A DNA stretch of 64,000 bases from Paracentrotus lividus (GCA_940671915.1 CALNVZ010003433.1:12738047-12802046), one strand, 5' to 3'. Positions 1 to 13,654 are shown, numbered from the stretch's first letter. The notes: generated from the letters alone by a model not told the origin. Made by a program: numbers and translations.

Positions 1-323
1 GAGGAGGGGCAATGCCACTCAGGATGTAGAGGTCGGCTACCTCGGTTGTACATGGTTTAAGGCAGCCTGTTATGGCCCTACACGCGCTGTTGAGAGATGT
101 GTCAATCTTCGAAGCATGGGCTGACCTGCCCCATAGGACATGTATATTCTGCAGCTGAGTAGCAGAGGGCAAGGGCTGTTGTGCGGATGGTACTTGCATC
201 AGTGCCCCATTTCGAAGATTTCGAGTAAGATAGCTTCTTCAGGATGCTGTTCCTGGCACTGACCTTCTTCTTTGTTTTCAAGATGTGATTCTTAAGGTGA
301 TCGAGGGAGCGATCTAGAGTGAG
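1..323 (-). mobile_element. Non-LTR retrotransposon relic, C-terminal part of the reverse transcriptase ORF
   Basis: On the minus strand, reading down from 323, the frame gives LDHLKNHILK, then TTALALCYSAAEYTCPMG, then a stop near 110. A second frame continues with SACRAITGCLKP and LYILSGIAPP. The words ALCYSAAEY and an AITG..L..LSGIAPP block are typical of the region just after the reverse transcriptase domain in many invertebrate LINE ORFs. The in-frame stop and frame change show a dead, truncated copy. It is cut by the window edge. Clade assignment needs a search. Confidence 0.65.
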
Positions 324-3300
324 AAAAAAAAAGGGAGAAGAAGAAAAAAAAGAAGAAAAAAGAAAAAAGAAAACAAAAAAGTAGCCCTACCAATTTTAAT
401 TTTCATTAGTAAGTTAACTATCGCCACGGTGCATGCAGTATACACGGTTCATAGCGAAATTAAGAGGAGTTTGGGTAGGGGGAGGGCCGCACGCATTAAA
501 TTTGTTTTTAAACTTAATGCAGAAAAATACGAAGCAAGTTTTGAAGAAAAGTTGACAAAAAATTAACGAAGTTGAATGTTTAAAGTTTTTTTCTGTGAAA
601 GCGTCACATGCGAACTGCTCTCCTTTGTGTTTTGTAATTCAAATCATTATCATGTTGTTTTTTCTTTTTTTTCTTTTTTTCAGAAGACATTTCATCTATG
701 TTTTTGATATATATCATCAAAGCTATAGTACTAGTTGATCAGAACATGAAAAACACCCACAGGGATCGGGGTTAATTTGAGTTATAGCGGCAATCGGTCA
801 CATTTGCAGACCTGCCAACAAAAAATCGTATTCCGTACTTTTTCTATCCTCTTTCGCTTCTTAAGGGGGTACTAAGATCTATAGATGTCTATGAATGCAC
901 ATCACCATCATGCCATACTACATCGCACCTGTCTTCATAGAAAACATTTAATTGTTCAGTGAATTGTCTATGTCCCTCATTTACCAGAACGAATGCCTTT
1001 GGTGCAGGGATGACACACTTGTCAAAATGTTTGGCATATTTACCTTGTTTTCTATTGAAAATAATTGATCAATAAAAAAGGTTTTCAGGTCGACAGGTGG
1101 ATGGGGATTGACATTTTTATGATCTGAATAATTATTGACATTTAATGAGTTTAGTACCCCTTATCCAAATGAAAAAGACAAAAATACGATTTTAGGTTGG
1201 CAGTACTGCATTTGACTGACGTTTAGTGGTTTCCTTCTTTATATCGTGAAAAAGAGTGTCATGAGACAGAGCAACTCGCATATGACGTCACAAAATCCAA
1301 GTTTAAAACCATGGCATTGATGATAACAACAACAACAACAATAGTAATAACGTAAGTATGTATTCTTTCAATCAATATACGAACCAGCAGCCTTGTATAG
1401 CACCATGCACATTAAGTCCTCAATTCCTCAATTCTGCCCCGATTCCTTCCTAACCCATAATGCAACATCCTGAGCAATGTATTCTTATAAAATAGTCCCA
1501 TTTGAATGATAACCCAATCATGTAACTTTTCACTACTAAATAAAACAAATACGGTTCCTCTCTAAACATTTTAATTCCTCTTATACAAAATAAATTATAG
1601 TGTTTTTTTTTTATTTTTTTTTTAAGGCTGACAAAGTAAATACTAGTAAATGAGAGTGTTGGGTAAGGGCAAAAGGGGGTCAATCCCACTTAGTTAGTGG
1701 TTAGGGTGTTGGAAAAAGTTTGGGTATTCCCCTAACTATACATAGCCCCGTTGCCGAAGGCGACGGGGCTGTACTTCCACCACCTCCATTTACAGCGAAA
1801 TAATCAGCGATGATGAGCGCTCAGGTGATTATTTATACTGGTCAATTTTTAAATCAATCTAATGTTTAAAATGTTGTTTGTATAATTTCTATTTGATGTT
1901 TTCTCTATCGTTCGTAACAACGGACTATAAAATGAAATTATATAAGAGTCTTTCTTGTATTTACAAATTGAATTTTCCGTTTGGCCTTGTTCTTTCTTCT
2001 CATTAGTGTTTGGTGCCTTCGCTGCTCATTTTTCTATGATCTGTTCATTTTCTTGCGTGAAGACGTGTATGCGATTAATGACCAAACGCTATGCTACGGT
2101 GATAATATTACGTTGTTATGGACTCATTTCCTCTGTATTATTCTAATTATTAGTTGTATTTTTATTCATGTGTATTAACATTTCGCAAAGATATGTCACC
2201 ATATTATTCGTAGTGAAAAACTCAAAAGATATTTTGAAATTATCATGTGATGATATGATTCAAATAAGAGTCTTTTTACACGAAAAATTTGTTTGGTCTG
2301 TGTTATAGAATTATTTTAAAACTTCGCAAATATGTCTAAACTGGTTCGTTCAGTTCCTCTCGTCGCTTCGACGACAGGTGCTGGTTCAGGTTTAGTGTTA
2401 TACCCCCTGCTTCCGCAACCTCCTCCGTGAGAAGAACACTTATTTGTTTTACAGTTATGGTTTTTGATTAACATTGATCATATGAAATATGTTGTTGTAA
2501 ATATATGTTCCCGATATAAATTTGTGTTTCAATTCTGGAAGACAGTAGTTATATATATATTTCTATGTTCCAAAAAATTTTCGAAGTGATATAAATTAGC
2601 GCTCCAATCTTGAGCTTGAGTTCCCGTACAGTATTGACTGAGATATATTCGTGTCAAAGGTTGCGTAAAAGATTCCCGCGCTTAACTCTCCTACTAAGCG
2701 CGCTGTAAAAACTGTTATTATAGCGTTATGCATATCTTCCAACATTCACATTGCCATTTGCATTACATTACGTACAATTCTTATCAGGAGATAAAACATA
2801 TACTTACTGGATTTGACAAATTACCGCAAACTAGAAAATTCATTTAAGATTTATTTGACTAGCAACATCAACAACTTTAAATGATAATTTATTTATATTA
2901 ACTCGTTTCTCAAAGGAATAAAAACTTTTTAAGTGTATATACAAACCCACACAAATAATTGGTGAATATATTCCATAGAGAATTATCCTTATGCATACGC
3001 TAAGAGAACGAATAAAACTCTACATCATGAGTCTAGAGCACACACCACTACGTTACTACTAGATCGAAAACTTTCGAAATTGTGTACTTAGATGATCGAT
3101 GTGATGCAATCAAGCTGAAATATATCTTCTTTTCTCAAAAGTCTGTGAACTTTCGAAATGCTAACTGTGAAAAAGTACTTTAATGATGCTTCAACTACGA
3201 GCCATTCCTTCCAGCTTTCAACATCATGTTTTTTAAACCACTTACAACTGGACCTTGTTTTCACTTTTGATTGGTATTTTGATGATACTGCTCGTGCTAG

Positions 3301-6300
3301 CCTCCTCCACTGCTTTTGCTTTTCTACGTGCATACACTGGTGTTTTGTGTAAAGCTGTGGGCCTGGTAAAATATTTTCTGTTCATTCAGACTCATCTCCA
3401 TTCTTTTTCATACCGGTAGGAAATTGACACTCGGTTTAGGATCACAAAGTATTTGCATCCGACTTCAACTAATTTTAGATAATAATAACAGGTATATGGA
3501 GCCATCTTAATTTATATGATCATGAGACATATCACATGTCTCAGATTTCAAAATATGGTGAAACATTATCGTAATGACAGAAAGTATTAATAGGACGACT
3601 CTGCAATATAAAATAAAACTGATAGAAGTAGTGGCAGGGCCTACACCATACGTGCCAGAAATGATGATACAACGCACAAAAACAAAAATCTTCCGGTCGC
3701 AATATGTGATAAGGACGTTTATGCAAAAAATTGGCCCCAGTGGCTGCTTGTAGGCCAGATTTTTGTAAGCTATTGGTAGCAATTCAAAACTATATGTGGA
3801 ATGAATATCAAGATAACTATAGGCTTATTGAAGATACATCAAGATAACTGATGCTATATAAAGAAAGTAGAAAGACATAGAGGTGAGAGTTTAATAAATT
3901 TCAACATGAAAATGGAAATATATGGAAGAATATTCAATCCACATACTTCACATGATTTTTAATTATAAAATATGGAGATAAATTTTAGTTAACATATGTA
4001 AATAGATCTGTTGATCTAAAGACTAAGTTAACAACTAAATTAGCTTTATATCTTATTCATAGAAAATTGATAAGATAAAGTAAATATATGAAAATAGGTC
4101 ATAAAGTAGTAATACAGTTTTATAGCCCATATACACAATCAAATTATTGATTTTGATTTACCTATAATTTGATCTGTTATGTAAGGAAGATCTCCTTTGC
4201 ATAGCTTAGTGAATCAAGATGACATAAAAAAAAAAATAAAGAATATAGCTCTTAGTCATATAGTCTTAACTTAGGGATCGATTATATACGATCACTAAAA
4301 TGAATTAATAATCTCAAGATAGTAGATAATTGATTATATTTATATGACTGTTAGTGGAAAATCAAAAACCCCACTTGACAATAAGAATACATACCATCAA
4401 ACAATCATAGATGATAGGAACAGAAACGCCCTAGGACTGTACCATAATAATCATCAAGCACAAAAATATTCAGCATTTCTTTTAATATATTAGAAAATTA
4501 CTTAATAAATCAATTTGAAAATTATCTAAATTTAAATCATTATTATGCAAAATCCAATTTATATTTGTAATCAACTCACCTCAAATATTGAAAGCAGATA
4601 CTACTAATATCAAGAATATATAATACCAATTATAAATAGAACTGAATAAGAATAGTCAAAAAGAGACACCAGCGCAATGATTAGAAGGATATTAAATATA
4701 TCAAATGATATAAGAATGGTGAAGAGATAGAAGACATAATTGTATGGTGTGGGTCGACCGAAGTTAGAAATAAATCGCTGTGCTATTTGAAACAGTCAGC
4801 GCTGCATGCTTTGGTTGATCTATTAACGCCGCCAAGCTAGTGGCTAGCAGACGGCGCATCTATGTAGCATATTGGCGAATATTGACACAAGGTTACGTGT
4901 TTGGATATCTGATTGTTGCCTTCATAATATCATCACTCACTGTCTATGACAACATATAATATGTGTAATAACCTATACTGTCTCCTGTATCTTGGTGGTT
5001 TACATATATTCAATGTGAGTGTTCATTTAAATATAGGCTATTACTTGGTGAGACTCGGGTTTCCAGCCCACAACTAATCATCAGTCAGTCTAACTCAAGT
5101 TTAAACTTTTGATTCATTCATTTATTTATTCTAAAATACAATTAAAAAATATATTTTGGGATTTTAACATTTATCATTGATGTTTGGTGACCTACAGAAA
5201 GCAGGTGTAAAAAAGGATGTCAGCTGTCCACATCCTATGAATCCCAAAATTCATGAGTTTTCTATTTGGGCTAATTTCAAATTTCAGATCTACATGTTTT
5301 GTGTTGGTACAAAGGGGGGCTATAGTTTGAGCTATTTAGATACGAATTATAAGGCTGATAATATGGAACAATAGATTTGTATTTTGTTGATGTTTTGTAT
5401 TAATTACAAAAATTGGCAATTCTTTGCCATTAAACATGTTAAAATTATTGCAATAATTTGAATAAGTTCATGTTGTTTTTATAAATGCTATTTTATGCAC
5501 ATTTAATTGTTTCTAAATGACAGGGTAATTTATGAAAGGAAAAGTCTAAAAGAGTGTCAGAGGTTAAATGGTATTAATTGTCTCATTTGTCGTGTTTTTG
5601 AATTGATGAGTATTTATAATTCTTAGTAACATTTTTTATAAAACATTATCTAATACATGTAAGTAGACTTAAATGATGATAATAATCAAAAAGAGACTTG
5701 GCTTGTTCACAAAGGCGTCTAAGTTAAGCCAGCTAATCTTAAAATCTATGGCTTGCAAATGGGACACTATCCGCCTGTGTTGCTATCTTCATGCACTCGT
5801 TTATTTATTCAGGAATTGTGCTTCTGTGGTTAGGAAAACTTTTGTACCTACATGTATCATTCTATGTAGTTTTTAATAGTTAAAGTATCAACAATTGATA
5901 AATTGATCATTTGCTTTTCGAGTTTATATCTCCATTTTGCTAGTCATAGTTAAACAACAGATTATAAGCTATTGTTTATCATAGGACACTTTGGTATACC
6001 GGCCATTATTTACAGTTGCAGACTTCGGTTAAATTTCATGTCCTCTGTCACGTCACCTAATTGAGGTTCCGCCCACACAATGTGGATGAGATTGAACTAA
6101 AAATCTGTCTCCCATTTGTAACTTGTTTTATTGCATGAATGAGGCCAAGATATTAAAGTGAAGGGTGGATGGCATCTATCGTTTTTGATGTGCCCCAGGC
6201 ACGGATTCTGTGGGAGGGGGGGGGTGGGGACACAAGACCCCAACCAAAAAATTAAGGGAAAAATTGCCTAAAATCTAAAATTTTTAACATCAATTTTCTC

Positions 6301-6918
6301 TTCACTCTACATCAGTGAAATACATAATATTCTTCTGTGAGTCACTGATAACATAATGTACATTATAAATAGAGGGCCGTCAAAGGCGGCAGACCTCCTA
6401 GATCTCCTAGATCCATAGATGATATCTGTATGCGCCTTACCTTTGGAAAGACCAATTTAAGAGTACTGCGCACTTGGACTTTGTTGTGGTTTGTTTGCGC
6501 TACGCCACTGAGCTATTGCCACTATAGGCCCTCACTGGATAGAACTAGACGGTCCAGAGTAAAAAAATAAGGTCACACAGAATCTGCAGGGACTAACAAT
6601 CATTCACCTAAATCTAATCGATTCTTTCTTTCACTATCCAAACAATCCTGAAAATTTTGTGTGTAAATCCGTATCACGTTCTTAGTTATCTTGTACACAA
6701 CAAAAAACAAACAAACAACAAACTAACGGACCTTTACAATACCCTGGTCGATTTCATCGGTGTGGTATATGAATGATTACATTTATATGTAGGCCTAGTT
6801 TGTGGAATTGTTACTTTTGTTTTAAGATGCTTTAATGTTCAGCATTTTATGTAATTTCTGTTAGGCTGGAATTGACCAACTGTGCTTTCCTCTCCTTTCT
6901 AATTCTATCCCTATGCAG
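324..6918. other. No gene identified; upstream or intronic sequence of OGDH
   Basis: I looked for the OGDH exon that should precede 6919 (it would encode a YVEEMY-like segment ending in K) and did not see it, so this is probably intron or upstream DNA. Contents: purine-rich low complexity at 320-380, a short perfect hairpin at 1744-1770, a minus-strand open frame at 3088-3333 without recognised homology, and a very AT-rich tract from about 3780 to 4740. The words around 595-625 and 1270-1310 resemble the inside of the TTAA-flanked element at 9829-10248, so fragments of that family are likely here. Confidence 0.5.
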
Positions 6919-7142
6919 TCATTGGACATTTTCTTTCGGCAATGCTCAAAACGGTGCCGCGCCGGAACGGCGTTGTTCCATCACCCACAATTCTCAAGCA
7001 TGTACCCTGCCACACATGCTTTCTTCTCCTTACCATCGTCACTATATGTGCCGGCGCCCTCACAGGCGGTTGCTAAGGGTCATTGGACAGGAAGGTCATT
7101 GAGGACCATCTCTCAGTGCAAACTATCATCAGGTCATATCAG
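6919..7142 (+). CDS. OGDH: OGDH exon, N-terminal segment before IRGH, with frame breaks
   Basis: The acceptor is CTATGCAG before 6919 and the donor is GTCAGT at 7143. The exon opens SLDIFFR (animal OGDH has SWDIFFRN), continues in the next frame with NAQNGAAP, returns to give PATHAF and PAPSQAVAK, then VIGQE in another frame. It ends in a third with VIEDHLSVQTIIRSYQ, matching the animal VEDHLAVQSLIRAYQ before the IRGH exon. Both boundaries are phase 0, yet 224 nt is not a multiple of three, so a net indel exists. Two GGTCATTG words near 7079 and 7094 each look one base too long. Either the assembly has errors here or the exon is damaged. It encodes the linker between the E2-interacting N-terminus and the catalytic core. 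Confidence 0.8.
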
Positions 7143-8188
7143 GTCAGTTAGAGCTACAAGTGGCTTGAAAGAATTGCTTCTCATCTATGTTACAGATTCT
7201 CTGTGAAATTATCTTCCTTCAGTGGCAGGTTAACCTTAATTTTCTTGAGTGTACCAACTTCGCTTGAGGATTGAGTTAAAAACTTATATTGTTAAACAAA
7301 GTTTAGCTTTGGCTGTATTGGATCTAGGACAACTATCCTCTCATCCAGAAAGCTATATGAACCATCTAACTCCTAACTACAGAGTATACCCTGTCCTATT
7401 TCTTAAGGGATGGGGTAGTCCTGTGGGAGTAATTGTCAAGTGGGGGTAGTTGTCCTCTATCGGCCTCTCTCACAACATGTAAGCATATCAGCTATACTTG
7501 CGCATGCCTTTTGAAGCTTAAGTATATTTTATGCTAACTATTTTATAGTCTTTGTACAAGTTACATTGTGTATACATTTTTTGACCTGTCCTGTCGTTCT
7601 TTTTTGTGCTAAATACTATTTGAAATGCAGCTAAACTTTTTGCCAATATGAAAACTTCATATGACACGATTATTATATTAATTTTTGTTTGATATATATA
7701 ATTCCATACTGTACTTTGGAATTGGACTTCAGTTCAAAACAAATCAAATTACAGAAGTACAATGTACATGTTCTTGTTTTGTATTCATTTGTTTTAAGTT
7801 TGTAATAAAATTTTGTAGCCCATACTAAATTTGTTTTTTTTATGTTAATGTATTTGTGTTCACTCTGTGTTTAATTTTGTTTATTTGTTTGTGTTTTGTG
7901 AATTATTGCTATGCTATTATAAATGATTACTTATTACCTTTTGAAAGTGTACTGTTAAACTAATACATACATTGTACAAGTATAATACAAATATTAATTA
8001 ACATGCAATGTACATATCATGAAATGCTTATATATTTTCATCCTGTATTGACATTGTTTATAAGCTTTCATGATGAAGCTTCCATTCTCAAGAAGCCATA
8101 TCATCTTTAACATACATTTATCTGAGGTATTTTTCTACTGGGGTTTTCAAAGAAAAACTAACCTACATGTGTCATTGTTGCTGAACTA

Positions 8189-9654
8189 CAGTTGCATGCA
8201 GAATTATTCAACCCCCTTTCATTTTGGACATTTTGGCAAAAAAAGTAAAATTACAGCTGCAAACTCCTTCTAAATCATTATATTAGTGAACATACATGTA
8301 TAACTCATTGCAATTGAATACAAGAGAAAAGGTTGATATTTAATTCATATTCCATCCAAAAATGTGACTTTAATAACATAAAAAGCAGGTTGCAAAATTA
8401 TTCTACCCCCTATAAACACACATAGATTAATACATGAATAACAACAGTTGACAGACCAATAAACATGTTTTAAGGTGATTACAAGATTTAATTCAAATAA
8501 TGCAACTTTTACATAACTTCTTAACCAACAAGAGTTTGTCTTTAGTACTTTGTGCAGGACCCCTTTGCTGCAATGACCTGCTTTAGACAGGAGGTATAGT
8601 CTGTTATAAGCTTCTGGCAGCGCTCCTTGGGAATTTTGGCCCATTCCTCACGGGCAAAGGTCTCCTGGTCAGCAAGATTCTTAGGTCTACTGTACGTGCT
8701 GCAACACCTTTCTTAAGATTCCACTAGAAAATTCTCTATATGGTCTCTATATGTAACGCTGATCCATAGAAATGAAGAGCACAAGTTTTGTCTCATCACT
8801 CCAAAGAACGGTGTCCCAGAACTTCAGTGGCTTTGTGAGGTTTGTTTAAGCCAACTGGAGATGGCTTCTCTTGTGGTTTGGCTTTAGCAGTGGTGTATGT
8901 TGAGGTGTTGTGGCGTTGAGCCCATCTCCATGCAGTCCACTAAGACATCTGTCTCTCCTTCAGCCATGTTTTCCTGTGGTTCCTTGGCTTTAAGCAGAGT
9001 TCTTCATCATCTGCCTTTATCAGGAATCTTCTCGCTTCTGACGAAAGCTTCTTCTTTCGTCCACCACCAAGTTCAATGTGTTGCTGTACTTCTGGTGTCT
9101 TTGAACTTGTGAATGATGCTTCCAACAGTGTTTCTTGGAACATTTAAGTGCTTTGATATCTTCTTGTACCCATTTCCTTTCTTGTACAAAACTACTATCA
9201 CCTCTCTAACATCTGGGACCACTCCTTAACTTTAACCATTTTGCCAGTACTGTATGGGAAACGAATATCAGGAGTATTAACACAGGGTGTGTCTTTTGGC
9301 TAAAATACATGTACTAGTTTTATGTAAAAAATGCAAAGGTAGGCTGGTAAGTATGTGTCATAGCTGAATGCACATCAAAATGTGAATGTGGCTTTTGACA
9401 TGTCATTATTCATGTATTAATCCATGTGTATTTCGGGGGGGGTTGAATAATTTTGCAACCTGCTTTTTTTTTGTTGTTAAAATTGCATTTTTGGATGGAT
9501 TATGAATATAATAATGACCTTTTCTCTTGTATTCCTTGCAATGAGCCATATGTTCACCAATATAATGATTTAGAAGGAGTTTGCAGCTGTAATGTTACTT
9601 TTTTTTGCCAAAATGTCAAATGCAGGGGGGGTTGAATAATTCTGCATGGAACTG
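8189..9654 (-). mobile_element. Tc1/mariner DNA transposon relic with long inverted repeats
   Basis: The ends are inverted repeats of roughly 200 bp: CAGTTGCATGCAGAATTATT at the left, and its near complement ending GCATGGAACTG at the right. TA lies immediately outside each end (8187-8188 and 9655-9656), the Tc1 target site. Minus-strand frames contain FWDTVLWSDETK with an upstream PLLKPNHKRSHLQLA, and further on MGQNSQGALPEAYNRL with VLHKVL, as in Tc1 transposase. The reading frame is broken by several stops, so the copy is inactive. Internal repeat words also occur at 8340-8410 and 9430-9510. Confidence 0.85.
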
Positions 9655-9828
9655 TAGAGTACAATAGGCTTACTACAATGTACATTGTTTACATGTATAC
9701 AGCAATATAATTAATATCTGAACACTTAAATTTTGTTGGGATGAAGGCCACTTTTTTCCACAGGGCACTTTTCTTATTAAGTATGAATGTGAAACTGAAT
9801 ATCTAGAAAGAAAACCATCAATCTCCTA

Positions 9829-10248
9829 TTAAATGGGAAGTTCACCCTGGAATTTTATTGGTTTTAAAAAATGCAGAAAAAGAAAAGAAAAATATGAATG
9901 AAAGTTTGAAGAAAATCGACCAAATTTTTTTTTCCTTTTTTCATGGTTCTTGATAAAGGAATAGGTCAATTTGATAAAGGCATGTATATTAACATATGTT
10001 TGATGATGTATCGACCACACAGGTGATATAATTAATTTTCTTCTGAAAAATGACACTTTATGTAATTTACACTACATATTAAACACATAGGAGAACTGCT
10101 CGCATGTGACGTCACAAAATCAAAACTTTAAATATTCATAACTTCATTATTTTGTGATCGATTTTCTCCAAACCTTCACTCATATTTTTCTTTTATTTTT
10201 CTGCATTTTTTAAAACCAAATTAAACCCAGGGTGAACTTCCCCTTTAA
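9829..10248. mobile_element. Non-autonomous TIR element flanked by TTAA
   Basis: TTAA at 9829-9832 is followed by ATGGGAAGTTCACCC, and GGGTGAACTTCCCCT precedes TTAA at 10245-10248. The inverted arms continue inward: TTTTAAAAAATGCAG pairs with CTGCATTTTTTAAAA. There is no transposase frame. A TTAA target is the piggyBac hallmark, so a piggyBac-type MITE is the best guess. It includes the word GTGACGTCACAAAATC, which recurs with changes near 1283. Confidence 0.65.
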
Positions 10249-11116
10249 AAAAGCCAAATAGGGGTATGTCACTATAAGGGGTCAACCAAAGCCTGGCCTT
10301 CAATTAATTTTAGCCCTGCTTTTTGTCTTTATTAATGTTAAATACATTGTACATAGACATGAATGTATTAAAGGTTTGTATCATCCTTCTTGTTAAAACA
10401 ACAGAGAATACAATTATAAATATCAATATTTCTTATTCAGGGTTACAAAAGCTTAAAAACAAAATGACATACATGTACACAAACTGTACAAATGTACTTT
10501 TTTATGAATATGTATGTACGTATGAAGGTCACTATTTTGAACTGACAGACTCTGGCTTGAAACAGGATGTGTGTCAGTGTCACGGTTTTTCCTGCAATCC
10601 TGCATTTGGCTGCCCTTCAATTAGCCCTTAGTTTCGCAACCCCAGAAATTAGCCAGAAATGTGGATTTTAGTCACTTTACTGCTGAAGGATTGATAACCC
10701 ATACATATGGCAGTGCAAATTTTTACAATTAGAGTGATGTTCACTTTACACATAAATCCTCAAATTGGCAACATTTTTTCATTGTTAAATTGTTTTGTCA
10801 AAATGAAATAGATTTATTGAATCACCAGTTGGAATTAAAGCTTGTTACTTTGTTTAGATTTCTCTTCTTGTTGCTAATTTTGAGACGTTAGTGATTATTA
10901 CCGGTACTTTAAATGCAAAAAAATGTTCTGGTCATGAGATTGAATTGTGGAAGAAACTGTCTTCAAGTGATATGTTGTTAATAATTCACCTAAGGAATGT
11001 TGTGTGCTGTGAGGCAACAAAATGATAAGAAATTAACCTAATTCTGCAGAGAGTAATGCACTGTACACAAAAATGCATGCCTGGTACTACATACAAATGT
11101 TTTGCTCGGCCCTGTA

Positions 11117-11583
11117 CAGTCTGTGTCAAAAAAAAATGGTACAGTCGGGGAAAAAATAAATTAGGTATGAAATCTTTTCAATTGTTATGTATAAATGGTA
11201 TCAGATTAAAGCCAATATATTTTTCTTGCTGATACAATTTATTTCAAATAATTTGCTTTTGTAGAACAAAAGTTATGCTAATTTTTGTGTGAAGACAAGA
11301 GATTTAACTCTGCACAAACCTATTGTTCTTTTGGTCAATTTCGGCGGCTTATGTTCGAAACCTACACAAAGGCATGCAAAGGCGTGCGCAAAATGGATTT
11401 TTAATGATTGTAGAAAAGTAGTCATATCTCAAGATCTACTGCACCAAATCAGATGAAAAGAAATTGCAGAAGAAAGCTCATTTTCCCTGCTTTATGAAAA
11501 TATCAAGCATTTCCAAGTGGTTACTAATCTTCATACAATAAAAAAATGTTTCCCAACTGTACCATTTTATTTGGCACAGACTG
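11117..11583 (+). mobile_element. Mariner-type MITE, copy 1 (CAGTCTGTGTC family)
   Basis: CAGTCTGTGTCAAAA starts after TA (11115-11116) and GGCACAGACTG ends before TA (11584-11585). ATGGTACAGTCGGGG near the left end pairs with CCCAACTGTACCAT near the right end. It is 467 bp long with no coding capacity. A second copy lies inverted at 14780-15251: the left end here (ATGGTACAGTCGGGG then AAATTAGGT) matches the complement of the right end there. Confidence 0.7.
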
Positions 11584-12785
11584 TATTTGTTACATCTTGA
11601 CTACATGTATGAGGGCATTTGAAGAGCAATCTTTTTCATTGGACCTTTCTGCTACAATATTCTACCTAAATACCTTGAAGAAATTGTAAGCTCACAATAA
11701 TTCTAATAATAAATCATTACACTACATGTTGATTCTCCATGAACAATATGATGTGCAATTTAAAATTTGTTTGTTGTTTTCCTCTTTCTGCACAGCATTC
11801 TACATTTATGGAATAAAATGGTGTTGAAAATACCTTTTGTCAAAGAGATGTTTACATGTACATGTAGGCCTACAGTAGTACATGGCAACCAAGGAGTTAA
11901 TTTGCTATTGGCACACATTTCACAATCGATCAAGTGGAAAGAATTTTTTCCACTATTGTACCTGAATGATCTTTTTTCTTTCAATTCACACTAATCCTGG
12001 TATTTCTCTCTTTGGAAAGATGCCAAGTCCAACAATAGCTTGCCGCCACCTCCACACACACCCCTGCTACGCCCCTTATTGTAGTCTTGCTTCAATGATA
12101 ATTTATTTTATTGGGAAAGATTAAGCAAAATTATTGCAAGCTTTTGAATTATTTCATTCTATTCAGGAAGATACATGTAATTATCTATATAGGGAAAAGG
12201 TCTACAATGTACTTGTAGAGTCAAGGATTGCTCTTCACTTGCCTTACAAAACAACAGCTGAAATGTAAGGGCCCAAAGAGCTGTATACATTACATGTAAA
12301 CATGTATATTTCTGTTTGCATTACATGGGACTCTCAGCAGAATTTATTTAATTCATTCATTCATAATCTTAATAATTCTTACACGTATGTAAACCTTATT
12401 AACTTACACGTACTACATTGTAAATGCTCATGTAAAGTGAAATCAACCTTTAATCACAGAAACTCTGAAACAGATTCTTCCACAATTCAATATCTCAACC
12501 ACAACATGAATCAACTTTGCAAAATGACTGCTCCAAGTATAATTTGAATTATTTGATAGGCAATATTCTTATAACATTCTTATAAGATTTTACATTGTAT
12601 CTGCTCCCCCTGAATGTCATTGAATGTGTTCTTAGCTTTGTGGCTTACTGATAGTGTACATTTAGTATTCAACCTGATCCAGGCTTACTTGCTTTTTGCA
12701 CTTTTTTTTTTTTTTTTTTTGTTGTGTTGGGGGGGGGGGAAACGAAGCAGAAAGTAGTTACTATTAATGAGCTTACATACATATA

Positions 12786-13654
12786 CAGCTGTGCTCAGAA
12801 GTATTCTACCCCTACCATTTTGGATTTTTTTTTTTTTTTTTTCCTTTCGTATCTTTCAGCAAATTCCATTTATTCCATAACTAATGATACAAAAAGGTTA
12901 TAATAGACTTTGACAAAATAATACAACATACACATTTCAGACAAATTTATTTTTTTAATTTATACTTTATTTCACATTAAAAAAAAGAAGATATGTTCAT
13001 AAGTAAAAATTCATACCCCTATGTATAACACATAAAATAACTGTAATTATCGTTCGCATAGCTTTTACTTGCGATTACGATTTGGAGACGTCTTTTGTAG
13101 TTGACGACCAAGTTCCTGCATGTGCTCACTGGGATTCTGGCCACCTCCTCCTTCAACATCGTCTCCAGGTCCTTCCGGATGGATGGTCTTCTGGCACTTA
13201 TCTTCATCTTCAGTTCTCTCCACGGGTTCTCTATGGGGTTGATATGGGCTTTGGCTTGGTCATTCCAAAACGCTGATTGCAGTGTCTACGAACCATTTCT
13301 TGACTTTTTTTGGAACCAACATGGCTTAGAATTGTGGCATAACATGTCACAACAATTCAAGTAACACCTGGAAACACAATATGAGTGGCAAAATACTTTT
13401 ACCAGGAACCAACACTTACCTTAGTGCTTCAGGAGGGTAGGGGTATGGATACTATGAACAGGTCTAAAAACAGAACTATTGCCACAAATTACCTAATATT
13501 CACCTGTCCACATCAAATATACCCTGGAATGTTGCATAAAAATTATTTCTACTTGAATATAGGTGAAATTTAATCATCCAAGCCTACTTGGAGTGAAAAA
13601 TTTGAAAATTGTTGTTTTTTTCCTTTGGGTATGAATACTTCTGAGCACAACAGG
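12786..13654 (-). mobile_element. Second Tc1/mariner relic, C-terminal transposase part
   Basis: The left end CAGCTGTGCTCAGAAGTATT follows TA and pairs with AATACTTCTGAGCACAACAG at the right. On the minus strand, VLE*PSQSP and then INPIENPWRELK lead into an open frame (13207-13019) with RRPSIRKDLETMLKEEVARI, TCRNLV and RRLQIVIASK. This is the usual end of Tc1 transposase, where the DDE catalytic E lies in NPIEN. The N-terminal half is missing and there are stops, so this is an internally deleted dead copy. Confidence 0.8.

Noticed and set aside
3780..4740. Nuclear copy of mitochondrial DNA
   Set aside because: AT-rich, but I found no recognisable mitochondrial protein, rRNA or tRNA sequence in it.
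6872..7206. Two overlapping frames as separate small genes
   Set aside because: They are the two halves of one OGDH exon split by indels.
8070..8273. Frame across the left end of the first Tc1 relic
   Set aside because: It crosses the element boundary at 8189 and has no transposase features.
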